Shown here in pieces: positions 51,579 through 59,722 of a DNA stretch of 64,000 nt (position 1 is the stretch's first letter; every line of letters starts with the position of its first letter). The position numbers and the translations under genes are program-made. The notes beneath the pieces were generated by a model. The model did not search any database. It was not told the origin of the DNA and was given only the letters and a program-made list of their open reading frames with translations. Location of the stretch: positions 54,693 through 118,692 of the forward strand of contig JBBSJE010000001.1 in NCBI GenBank assembly GCA_038257535.1, read 5' to 3'. Origin of the DNA: JAGTJU01 sp038257535 (GTDB lineage Bacteria > Myxococcota_A > Polyangia > Fen-1088).

Positions 51579-52913
51579 ATGGCTCTAGGTGAAGATTTCA
51601 AAAAGTTCCTGCTCAGGGGCAACATTATCGATTTGGCCGTTGCCGTTGTGATAGGCGGCGCCTTTGGCAGGATCGTATCCGCCTTCGTGGACGACATTGT
51701 GATGCCCGCGGTTGCGCCCCTGCTGCCGGGCGGCAACTGGCGCGAGGCCACTGTGACGCCGCTGAATTTCAAGGTGGGGCATTTGCTAGGAACCCTGCTG
51801 GATTTCATCATCGTGGCCACTGTGATCTTCATCGTGTTGGTGAAGCTGGTGGAGGCTCTGAATCGCAAAAAAGCAGAAGCGGTGCCACCACCCCCGATCA
51901 CCAAGGGCTGCCCCGAATGCCTCGAGGTGGTGCCGGCGGCTGCGCGGCGATGCAAGTTCTGCACGAGCGTGCTGGTGGCCGTGGCGGTGTTGCTGCTTTC
52001 CATGCCTGCGTTTGCGCAGCCAACCCCGAAGTTTGAGGCTGCTGCGGCACCTTCCGACGACGGCAAGCCACACGTGGAATGGGCGGCCCAAGTCAAAGGT
52101 GGCTTGCTGTTAACGTCGGGCAACGCGCAGTCGACCAACGGCAACTTGACGCTGAATGTGTCTCGGCGTGCGGGGGATAACCGGCTTGCCATTGACGGCA
52201 TGGCAGCGTACGGCGAATCGAACAACCGTGTGATTGCCCCGATGCCGATGTCGGCGGCGGACGTCACACGGGAGGAAGTTCCCGTGACCAACATGATGTT
52301 GGCGCGAGGACGCTACGATCGCTTCCTCACGGCGAGGAATGCGTTGTATTTGCTTGGGCAAGTGGGGCGCGACAAGATTGCGGCCAAGAAGCTGTTCGGC
52401 GGCGCTCAGGCGGGTTATAGCCGCTTGCTAATCGCGAACGAGTCGCACGAGGTGGTCAGCGAGATCGGCTATGATTTTAGCTACGAATCTTACACCGCAG
52501 CCGGCGTCGATAGCGTTGCCATCCACTCTGCCCGCTTGATGGTGGGTGAGGTGTGGAAGGTGTCGGACGACACGGGGGTGTACGCCAACGCTGAAGTGTT
52601 GTTCAACCTTAACCGTGAGACGAACGCCTTGGATGCGGGAGTCTCCACGCCACCAGGGGTAGTGCCTGGTCAGCCACTACCAATGCCAATCCCACCGTTC
52701 ATCGACGATGGCGTTGCCCCCTTTAAGGACACGCGCGTCAACGCCAAAACCGGCATCACCACCAAGCTTTGGAAAGACCTGAGCTTCGGGTTTGGCGTCA
52801 CCGTTCGCTACGACCAGAACCCAGCGTTGCTTGCCCAATCACCCGCGTACCGCGCGTTCGCCAACACCCTTGACGTCATCGTGGACGCCTCCTTGATCGT
52901 TTCACTGCTTTAA
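51579..52913 (+). CDS. MscL channel fused in frame to a DUF481 outer membrane barrel
   Basis: 444 residues, ATG 51579 with AGGAG 6 bases upstream. Residues 1-98 are MscL: FKKFLLRGNIIDLAVAVVIGG, ADIV-like DDIVMPAVAPLL, second helix LLDFIIVATVIFIVLVKL. Residues 111-128 are a zinc ribbon (CPEC and CKFC) often found after MscL. Residues 131-146 are hydrophobic and end MPAFAQ, like a signal peptide cut after AFA, its basic n-region supplied by RRCK of the ribbon. Residues 148-444 form a DUF481 (YdiY-like, 'salt-induced') beta barrel. No stop or frameshift separates the parts. Signal peptidase could release the barrel to the outer membrane. Confidence 0.85.
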   Translation: MALGEDFKKFLLRGNIIDLAVAVVIGGAFGRIVSAFVDDIVMPAVAPLLPGGNWREATVTPLNFKVGHLLGTLLDFIIVATVIFIVLVKLVEALNRKKAEAVPPPPITKGCPECLEVVPAAARRCKFCTSVLVAVAVLLLSMPAFAQPTPKFEAAAAPSDDGKPHVEWAAQVKGGLLLTSGNAQSTNGNLTLNVSRRAGDNRLAIDGMAAYGESNNRVIAPMPMSAADVTREEVPVTNMMLARGRYDRFLTARNALYLLGQVGRDKIAAKKLFGGAQAGYSRLLIANESHEVVSEIGYDFSYESYTAAGVDSVAIHSARLMVGEVWKVSDDTGVYANAEVLFNLNRETNALDAGVSTPPGVVPGQPLPMPIPPFIDDGVAPFKDTRVNAKTGITTKLWKDLSFGFGVTVRYDQNPALLAQSPAYRAFANTLDVIVDASLIVSLL

Positions 52914-52914
52914 C

Positions 52915-53532
52915 CTACGAAGCCGCAAACTTCTGGCGCAGGTTCAACACCAAGTTGTTGACCTGCGCCTTTGTTGTTTCCAGGTCACCGCCGTTGTCGA
53001 TCACGTGCGAGGCCACTTTGATCTTTTCATCCAAAGGCAGCTGCGCGCCCAACCGCGCCCGCACTGCCACCTCTGAGAGCGGCCCGCGCGCCACCGCCCG
53101 CTCCACCTGCGTGTCCTCGGGCGCCGTCACCACCACCAGCGCGTCGAAATCGCCGTGGCGGCCGGTTTCCACCAGCAGCGAGGCTTCGTACACCGCCAGT
53201 TTGTGCCCCTGGGCCTCCAAGGCGCGAACACGGTCCATAGCCTGCGCTTGAATCTTCGGGTGGGTGATGGCCTGCAGACGGGCCCGCGCGTCGGAATCAG
53301 CAAACACCAGCGCCCCCAGCTTCAGGCGATCCAAGCTGCCGTCCTCGGCCACCGCCTCCGGCCACGCTGCGGCGATTTCGGCCATTGCGGGTTGCCCAGG
53401 CAGCACAACTTCGCGGGCAATCTGGTCCGCGTCCAAAACCGGGATGCCCGCTTGCGCGATGAGCGCGGCCACCGTTGACTTGCCGGAGCCAATGCCGCCC
53501 GTAAGCCCCACCAAGGCTAGGTTTCCAACCAT
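52915..53532 (-). CDS. coaE: Dephospho-CoA kinase
   Basis: 205 residues from ATG 53532; the frame is open to 53580 but these residues precede the fold. P-loop GLTGGIGSGKSTVAAL, VLDADQIAREVV, and THPKIQAQAM with EASLLVETG are diagnostic. Last step of CoA synthesis, phosphorylation of the ribose 3'-OH. Convergent with the mscL fusion gene (one base between) and divergent from engB. Confidence 0.95.
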   Translation of the reverse strand: MVGNLALVGLTGGIGSGKSTVAALIAQAGIPVLDADQIAREVVLPGQPAMAEIAAAWPEAVAEDGSLDRLKLGALVFADSDARARLQAITHPKIQAQAMDRVRALEAQGHKLAVYEASLLVETGRHGDFDALVVVTAPEDTQVERAVARGPLSEVAVRARLGAQLPLDEKIKVASHVIDNGGDLETTKAQVNNLVLNLRQKFAAS

Positions 53533-53591
53533 GGGGCGAGATCCTATGTCATGGTTTCGCCGCCGTCTAAACGAAAACACTACGCCGTCCT

Positions 53592-54215
53592 ATGCCTGAC
53601 CTGTCCAAACCCATTGTTGTTGCGGCCGATTTCGTGGCCGAAGCCCGCACGCCCGCCGATTTGCGCTCGCTGCCTGCGGTGTTGGGCTACCAAATTGCCA
53701 TTTCTGGCCGCTCGAACGTGGGCAAGTCCACGTTGCTGAACAACTTGGCCGCACGCAAGGCTCTGGCCCGCACCTCGAAAACACCGGGCCGCACCCGCGG
53801 GCTTATCTTCTATGATTTGAGTCTGAAGCTGGCCGAAACGCCCCCGTTTTTCCTGCGTGTGGTGGATCTGCCGGGCTACGGCTACGCCAAGGTGGCCAAG
53901 GGCGAGCGCGGCAGCTGGCGCACGCTTGTGGAAACGTACATGACCCAGTCGCAAACCTTGCGGCTGTGTTTGGTGCTGGTCGACGCCCGCCGCGGGTTGC
54001 AAGAAGAAGAGGCGCAACTGATCGAATGGCTCGAAAGTTTGGCCATTCCTCACCGCATTGTGACCACAAAGATCGACAAACTAACCGCGGGCGAACGGGG
54101 CTTGTTGAAAAACACGTTCCCCCGCGCGCTGCCGGTTTCAGGACTCACGGGCGATGGCGTGGATCGGGTTTGGAAAGCGGTGCTCGACGCCCGTGTAGCT
54201 CCAAAATCTCGCTAG
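53592..54215 (+). CDS. engB: Ribosome biogenesis GTPase EngB/YsxC
   Basis: 207 residues. G1 GRSNVGKSTLLNNL, G2 TPGRTRGLIFY, G3 VDLPGYGYAKV, G4 TKIDKLTAGE and G5 PVSGLTG are complete. TrmE-Era-type GTPase needed for large ribosomal subunit assembly. It is followed by rimI after 6 bases, so co-transcribed. Confidence 0.95.
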   Translation: MPDLSKPIVVAADFVAEARTPADLRSLPAVLGYQIAISGRSNVGKSTLLNNLAARKALARTSKTPGRTRGLIFYDLSLKLAETPPFFLRVVDLPGYGYAKVAKGERGSWRTLVETYMTQSQTLRLCLVLVDARRGLQEEEAQLIEWLESLAIPHRIVTTKIDKLTAGERGLLKNTFPRALPVSGLTGDGVDRVWKAVLDARVAPKSR

Positions 54216-54221
54216 CGTGCC

Positions 54222-54695
54222 ATGACTTCGGCGGCGGACTGTTTCATAGCGCCCATGCGGCCTGAAGACATTGATGCCGTGATGCGCGTGGAAAACGCTT
54301 GTTTTCCCATGCCCTGGTCGCCCCGTGTGTTTTTGGAAGAGCTGTCACGCCCGCAGGCGCACATCGATCTTTTACGCTTGGACAGCGCGCAAGTGCTGGC
54401 GTTTATCAACTACTGGACCGTGTTGGATGAGCTTCACCTTTTAAATGTGGCCACGCATCCGGAGGCGCGCCGATGTGGTTATGCCCGGCGGCTGATGGAC
54501 CATATGCTTGCGTTCGCCCACCAGCACGCGTGCCGCGTGATCATGCTGGAAGTGCGTCGCTCAAATGAAAACGCCTTGGCGCTTTACCGCTCGTACGGTT
54601 TTCGCAGCGTGGGTGTGCGACCAGGCTACTACTCCGACAATGGCGAAGACGCGTTGCTGATGAATCTGGACTTGCAGCCCAATGACGCACCGTGA
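54222..54695 (+). CDS. rimI: Ribosomal-protein-alanine N-acetyltransferase
   Basis: 157 residues. GNAT fold with motif A HPEARRCGYARRLMDHML, LEVRRSNENALALYRSYGF and RPGYYSDNGEDALLM, the RimI signature region. Acetylates the N-terminus of ribosomal protein S18 in E. coli. It lies right after engB; the histidine kinase gene starts 53 bases later. Confidence 0.92.
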   Translation: MTSAADCFIAPMRPEDIDAVMRVENACFPMPWSPRVFLEELSRPQAHIDLLRLDSAQVLAFINYWTVLDELHLLNVATHPEARRCGYARRLMDHMLAFAHQHACRVIMLEVRRSNENALALYRSYGFRSVGVRPGYYSDNGEDALLMNLDLQPNDAP

Positions 54696-54748
54696 AAAAC
54701 TTGAGTACGCCTGGGCGACCGGCGTTTGGCCACGTATAGTGCAACAGC

Positions 54749-56380
54749 TTGAGGTGGAAACGCGAGGCGGGCCAAGGGGCTCCAATCTCTGTCATCCTGG
54801 CCATTGTGTTCCCGGCCATGGTGGGATCTGCCCTGGCGCTGGCCTATTTCGGATACCTCTACGCCGAAGACGTTTCGCGCAGTGTGGAAGCCACGTTCCG
54901 AGAAACCGCTTGGATTGAGAGCGGCCGGCTGATTGAAGCCGTGGAAGCCAACATTGATGCCGCCACGAAAGAACTGCTCGATCGCATAAACATGCCGGAT
55001 GAAGGGGCCGAGCGGGAGGCCTGCGACGTTGACGACCTGCCAGCTTCGGATGCCTTTGCCGTGATTCGATTCAACGCCCGCGCGCGCGTGGACACCGTTT
55101 GCGACCGAGGGGGCATTGGCCGCGAAGAATGGGAAGGCTACCGCCGCTCCGTTGACTTTTCATCGTTGCAGTCGGGTCAGTTTCGCTATGTGCACCAACG
55201 TTTGGGACGGCAAGAATTTCTTCTGGCGTACATTCGCAAGCAAACCGACAGCGGCAAGGCCTATTTCGTGCTGGCGCGTTTGTCCAACGAGTGGCTCCGC
55301 CAAGTGTTGGACGCCGAGCTGTCGCTGATGGCTGATCGGCGCCGCGTGACCGTGCTGGACCAGGGGCGTCGAAGTGTGGCGGGCGCCAAAGTTTCAGAGG
55401 TGGTTCCACGCAAGGAAGAGCGTTTTTTGGTTGAGCGCACGTTTGGAAAGATTCTTTACGGCTGGTATCTGCAGCTGGCCCCTCGTGACGTTGAAGTGCT
55501 GCAAAGGCAAGCGGAACGCCAACGGGTTTTGGGTCCAGTATTGGTGATCTTGTCCACGGTGATCATTGGCGTGGGGCTCATCATTGTGTGGTTGGGCGTG
55601 CTGGCCGAGCGGCGCGCTTCACGTTTGAAGAGCGATTTTATTGCCAATGTGTCGCATGAGTTGAAAACGCCGCTGTCGTTGATTCGTATGTTTGGCGAAA
55701 TGGTGGCCACGGGGCGCCACAAAGGGCCCGAGGCGGTAAAAGAATACGGGGGCATCATCACGCGCGAATCAGAGCGCTTGTCCCACTTGATCGACAACGT
55801 GCTGGATTTCGCGCGTCTTGAACGCGGCAAAGCCAGTTACCACTTCGTGGAGGGCGACCTCGCGGACGTGCTCGAGCGCGCCTTGGATTTGTGCCGCTAT
55901 CGCCTAGAGAAAGAAAAGCTGCGGTTGGTTACCTTCAGTGACAGCGACCTGCCCGCTGTGCGCATGGACGAAAACGCGCTGACGCTTGTGGTTTTGAACC
56001 TTGTAGACAACGCCATCAAATACGCGGCCGCGGGGGGGCTTGTGCATGTGGGCATCACCCGAGCACCAGGTGGCGTGGTGCTGTGGGTGCGGGATTTCGG
56101 TCCCGGCATCCCGCTTGATGAGCGCCCACGCATCTTTGACCGATTTTATCGTGCCCGTAACGCGCGTGAAAACAACGTGCGCGGCAGTGGCATTGGGCTT
56201 TCGTTGGTGAAGCACATCGCGGAAGCCCACGGGGGCCGGGTGACGGTGGAGGTGCCCACAGGAAACGAATCGCCAGGGGTGGGCACCGTGTTTGGCGTGC
56301 ATCTGCCGGCTTCGGTTGCCGAGCGAACCGGGCTTGTGTATTTGCCTGGGCATGCCAAAGCTTCAGGAAAACCTGCATGA
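54749..56380 (+). CDS. Sensor histidine kinase
   Basis: 543 residues from TTG 54749; no strong ribosome site. TM1 lies at residues 13-36 (VILAIVFPAMVGSALALAY), a periplasmic sensor of about 230 residues follows, TM2 at about 268-292 (VLVILSTVIIGVGLIIVW). The cytosolic part has the phosphorylated His in FIANVSHELKTPLSLI, N box LVDNAIKYA, G1 RDFGPGIP and G2 GSGIGLSLVK. A TATAGT box lies 8 bases before the TTG. Its stop overlaps the response regulator start (ATGA). The signal is unknown. Confidence 0.9.
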   Translation: MRWKREAGQGAPISVILAIVFPAMVGSALALAYFGYLYAEDVSRSVEATFRETAWIESGRLIEAVEANIDAATKELLDRINMPDEGAEREACDVDDLPASDAFAVIRFNARARVDTVCDRGGIGREEWEGYRRSVDFSSLQSGQFRYVHQRLGRQEFLLAYIRKQTDSGKAYFVLARLSNEWLRQVLDAELSLMADRRRVTVLDQGRRSVAGAKVSEVVPRKEERFLVERTFGKILYGWYLQLAPRDVEVLQRQAERQRVLGPVLVILSTVIIGVGLIIVWLGVLAERRASRLKSDFIANVSHELKTPLSLIRMFGEMVATGRHKGPEAVKEYGGIITRESERLSHLIDNVLDFARLERGKASYHFVEGDLADVLERALDLCRYRLEKEKLRLVTFSDSDLPAVRMDENALTLVVLNLVDNAIKYAAAGGLVHVGITRAPGGVVLWVRDFGPGIPLDERPRIFDRFYRARNARENNVRGSGIGLSLVKHIAEAHGGRVTVEVPTGNESPGVGTVFGVHLPASVAERTGLVYLPGHAKASGKPA

Positions 56381-57072
56381 GCACTGGTCAAAAAATTCGC
56401 ATCTTGATCATCGAAGACGAGCCCGACATCGCTCGTGGGCTTACCGACGCGCTTGAGTTCGAGGGCTTCGAGGTGTTTTCGGCAGGCATGGGCCGCGAAG
56501 GCCTTCGCTTGGTGCGCGAGCGCGGACCCGATCTCGTGATTTTGGATCTGATGCTGCCCGATTTGAATGGCTTCGCTGTGTGCGAGCAGATCCGCGAGCA
56601 CAATTCCGTGATCCCGGTGATCATGCTGACCGCGCGCTCGCAGGAGAGCGACAAAATTCGTGGGCTTGAAGTGGGGGCCGACGACTACGTCACGAAGCCG
56701 TTTTCCGTGGGCGAACTGGTGGCGCGAATCAACGCCATATTTCGCCGTTTGCATCGACCTACGGGCTCAGACGATGTGATTACGATTGGCACCGCCACGG
56801 TTTGTCCCCGCAAGCACGAACTTGTGCGCAACAAGAGAACCCACATCTTGACGTTCTACGAAGTCGAAATCGTGCGGCTTTTGCACGAACGACTGGGCGA
56901 GCCCGTGAGTCGCGATGAAATCCTCGAAAAGATCTGGGGCGTCAGCGGTTACGGATCGAATCGTTCCGTAGACAATTGCATGGTGAAGTTGCGAAAAAAG
57001 ATCGAAGACGATCCCGCGAATCCTCGGCACATCGTGACGATTTACGGGACGGGCTACAAGCTTGTGCCGTAA
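56377..57072 (+). CDS. OmpR/PhoB family response regulator
   Basis: 231 residues, ATG 56377 overlapping the kinase stop. Receiver domain: acidic patch IEDEPD, phospho-Asp in LVILDLMLPD, Lys in VTKPFSVGELVARINA. C-terminal winged helix with YEVEIVRLLHERLGEPVSRDE and SNRSVDNCMVKLRKK. Partner of the histidine kinase. Targets not evident. Confidence 0.94.
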   Translation: MSTGQKIRILIIEDEPDIARGLTDALEFEGFEVFSAGMGREGLRLVRERGPDLVILDLMLPDLNGFAVCEQIREHNSVIPVIMLTARSQESDKIRGLEVGADDYVTKPFSVGELVARINAIFRRLHRPTGSDDVITIGTATVCPRKHELVRNKRTHILTFYEVEIVRLLHERLGEPVSRDEILEKIWGVSGYGSNRSVDNCMVKLRKKIEDDPANPRHIVTIYGTGYKLVP

Positions 57073-57365
57073 TTCTAGCTGGGAGCATGTCACCTCACCG
57101 TTCGGGTCGCACCTTCGCATTTGGGTCTCAGACAAGCACTGCTCCAAGCCTGGCTTGCATTCACCGGTGCAGGTACCGCCGCGGCAAACGGCTCGCACGT
57201 CATCAAGTCCGTGTAGTTGGACCCATCGTTGCAGATTTACAATGTGTCGCTGGAACACTGGGTGGCGCCCAATGCTCCCGCCAATTGCCCCTCGGGAAAC
57301 GTTTGCATCGACGGCATCTGCGGCCTGTTGTGAGTGTGTGATTGCGCCTTCTCAGTTCGCTTGAA
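57073..57365. pseudogene. Region of two Cys-rich gene remnants
   Basis: Minus strand 57081-57189 encodes VCRGGTCTGECKPGLEQCLS and QMRRCDPNGEVTC, the CKPG-x-x-x-C-x(8-9)-C-D-x-x-G pattern of myxobacterial surface proteins. Plus strand 57229-57333 encodes the end of another one, NCPSGNVCIDGICGLL and a stop. Neither has a start or the rest of its gene. The remaining bases show nothing. Confidence 0.45.
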
Positions 57366-57406
57366 TCACTGCTGGGTGATCTCGACGGTAGCGTTTCTCA
57401 GCCACC

Positions 57407-59356
57407 TTACGTTGGCGTCGGTGGTTGACACCGAGGTGAAGTTCTCACCGCCTTGAACGACACTGCCGTAGGCGATGGCCGGACGATTCCGGAGCTGACC
57501 CACCGTTTTGGTTGTGAAGCCATCCCCCGGGCGAACAAGCCGCCGCGGGATGGATCATCTTCCAAACCACCGATGCTAGCGAAAAGAATGCCATTGGCTT
57601 CGGCGATGGCATGGATACGACCGGTGCCTTTGAGCTCGGGCGAGTTGGCCCACGCCAACCCACCCGGCGTTGCCGTATCAAGGCGGCCGCTATAAAGCGA
57701 TCCATTTGCCACGCCTGCGAAGACCATGTCGACACCCGTCACGTTGTCGCGGTGCTGGGCAATCGCGCGGACGCAAGGCGTCTCGTTGACGTCAGCGGTG
57801 ATTGCCGTGCGCTGCCACTGGCCCGCAGGACTACGGACAAAAACGGTGGCTTCGCGAGGTTCTATCGCCTCGCTCGGACAGGCCACGAGAACATTCAAAG
57901 GGATGGGCAGAGCGCGGCCCATCCCATCAGTGGTGAAGCGCAAGGTGGCCATTTCGTCGACGCGCACGTATCCGACCCCAAAGTCATGTTCCACCCACCA
58001 AGGTGCATCGGGTCCGTCCTTGCGAATGATCTGAGCGCCCGTTGCCGGGTCGGAACCAGCGTTATCTCGCCAGACCCCAATACCCGCATAAAGCCGGCCG
58101 TTGAGAGTGGCGAAGTTTGTCACCTCGGTGCCGCCCATGTACTTGCCATCGGGGTCACGCTTTGCAGGCAACCAGTCCTTCGAAAACCGTATTCGCGCCA
58201 ATTGTGCGAAGTCCGATCCCTTGGCAGGCGGTGGGGTACCTTCAAACGGCGGCAAAGGATTGGCGCCCAGGCATTGGGTCAGGAACGTTCGGATGGCTGG
58301 TGTCATGATGGTGTCATGAGGCTCACCGATCGCCTGATTGACCTGAAGGTGCGAGTAGGCTTTTGCGTCGATCACCGTGGCAGGAACGCCGGCTGCGGCC
58401 AGCTTCGCACGGAAGGCCTCTACCATCTCCAAACGATTCATCGACCCGCGCGCAACCAGAAGAATAGGTCCAATGTCTTTGCCAGCTGCAACGTGATTGA
58501 TGGGCGAGGCTGCGGCCCATACCGCCGTGTCGTCGCCAAAGGCGTTGCGATACATAAGAGCCAGGTTCTCGCTTTCGGCCACCGCATGCGTAATGTCGTA
58601 GCCCTCGCTGTCAAAAGAGCCCGTGCAGCGAATGTTTGCCAAGCCACGACCGTGCGCGCCCAGGTAACTGCCGTCAGTTGAGACCAACGCCGTCAGGTGC
58701 GCGCCGGCCGAATGGCCGAGGATTGCCATGCGTGCGTGATCGCCGCCGTAGCCTCCAATGTTATCGTGAATCCACGCCACCGCCCTTGCAACGTCCTGCA
58801 TATGCACCGGATGCTTGATGTTTGGATCTCCTGGTTCGCTGGGTGACAGCCGATAGTTGATGCTGACGGTGACGTAGCCCATCTGCCGGAACAGCGCGAC
58901 CTTGGCTTCGATGTTGCCGCCAGCTTTGTCACCGGTCTTAAAGCCGCCCCCGTGCACCCAGATAACAACCGGGGCAGGGCCACACTCGGAAGACAGGGGC
59001 GCTTCGTAGATGTCGAGGCTCAATAGATTCGGGTCCACGCCCGCAACGCTGGCGTAGGCGACATTTAGCGTCTGCTTAGCCGAGGCCTCCTTGCAGCCGG
59101 GTGCACCGTTAGGCTCGCCGCCATTGCCGCCATTGCCGCCATGGCCGCCATTGCCGCCGGCGTTTGGACCACCGCCCGCGCCATCATCAGGGGCACCGGC
59201 ATCGGGAGTTAGGTTCCCGCCGTCGCCCCTCACCGTGCCCCCGGTTCCGCCGCCATCAAGCTGTCCGGGAATTGAGACCCCTGTAGAACACGCATTAAAA
59301 GCACAAAGTAAGCAGCCGAGAAACAATCCGCTGAAACGCAGTTGTGGGATGTCCAT
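57407..59356 (-). CDS. Esterase-like lipoprotein with C-terminal propeller-like domain, frameshifted at end
   Basis: 649 residues as read, ATG 59356. Lipobox FNAC, then a long Gly/Asn linker. Residues 90-380 form an alpha/beta hydrolase of the BD-FAE/carboxylesterase type: oxyanion motif WVHGGGFKTGDK, nucleophile LGHSAGAHLTAL, His in YSHLQVNQAIGEPHD. Residues 385-640 look like beta-propeller blades (TLNGRLYAGIG, GVANGSLYSGRLD, ANGILFASIGG). Near 57478 the frame shifts: the other minus frame continues IAYGSVVQGGENFTSV and RNATVEITQQ to a stop at 57366, while the annotated end is a nonsense tail. One deleted C explains it. Confidence 0.82.
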   Translation of the reverse strand: MDIPQLRFSGLFLGCLLCAFNACSTGVSIPGQLDGGGTGGTVRGDGGNLTPDAGAPDDGAGGGPNAGGNGGHGGNGGNGGEPNGAPGCKEASAKQTLNVAYASVAGVDPNLLSLDIYEAPLSSECGPAPVVIWVHGGGFKTGDKAGGNIEAKVALFRQMGYVTVSINYRLSPSEPGDPNIKHPVHMQDVARAVAWIHDNIGGYGGDHARMAILGHSAGAHLTALVSTDGSYLGAHGRGLANIRCTGSFDSEGYDITHAVAESENLALMYRNAFGDDTAVWAAASPINHVAAGKDIGPILLVARGSMNRLEMVEAFRAKLAAAGVPATVIDAKAYSHLQVNQAIGEPHDTIMTPAIRTFLTQCLGANPLPPFEGTPPPAKGSDFAQLARIRFSKDWLPAKRDPDGKYMGGTEVTNFATLNGRLYAGIGVWRDNAGSDPATGAQIIRKDGPDAPWWVEHDFGVGYVRVDEMATLRFTTDGMGRALPIPLNVLVACPSEAIEPREATVFVRSPAGQWQRTAITADVNETPCVRAIAQHRDNVTGVDMVFAGVANGSLYSGRLDTATPGGLAWANSPELKGTGRIHAIAEANGILFASIGGLEDDPSRGGLFARGMASQPKRWVSSGIVRPSPTAVSFKAVRTSPRCQPPTPT

Positions 59357-59722
59357 GCTGAGACTGACACCGCCAGCGGGAGAAACTGAAAGGCGATGTT
59401 GTTTGCACCGGGTTGGGGGGCAAAGGCCGCCGAAAGGTGATTCGAGGGGAGTTGAGGCTAAAGATTTTTCTCCGGATGGCGCAGGTCGTCAGGCGGCACG
59501 AGACAACAACGCACAAGCCCAGCGTGTGCGGCAACGAGTCATCGCGGATTCATGGCAAGTGAAACACCACAAAGACGTTTCGGTTGCATGTCGCGGGCGC
59601 GACTGGATCGTGAGCATTCCGCGAAACCAAGCGAGTGGTTCCCCCGGCTGGCTCGAAGCTTGCTAAACGAGAGCAGAAACCAAGACGTTCTTAGCAACTT
59701 TGAAGCAGACGTGGGGTCGGTT
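59357..59722. other. Divergent intergenic region with hairpin
   Basis: Between two surface lipoprotein genes. Open frames give no recognisable product. A perfect inverted repeat TTGCTAA (59660-59666) / TTAGCAA (59691-59697) with 24-base loop is 25 bases before the next start and could act on the mRNA or a promoter. No clear -35/-10 pair was found. Confidence 0.4.

Noticed and set aside
59100..59240. GCC/GCCGCCATT-type simple repeat
   Set aside because: It encodes the Gly/Asn linker of the esterase lipoprotein and is not a separate element.
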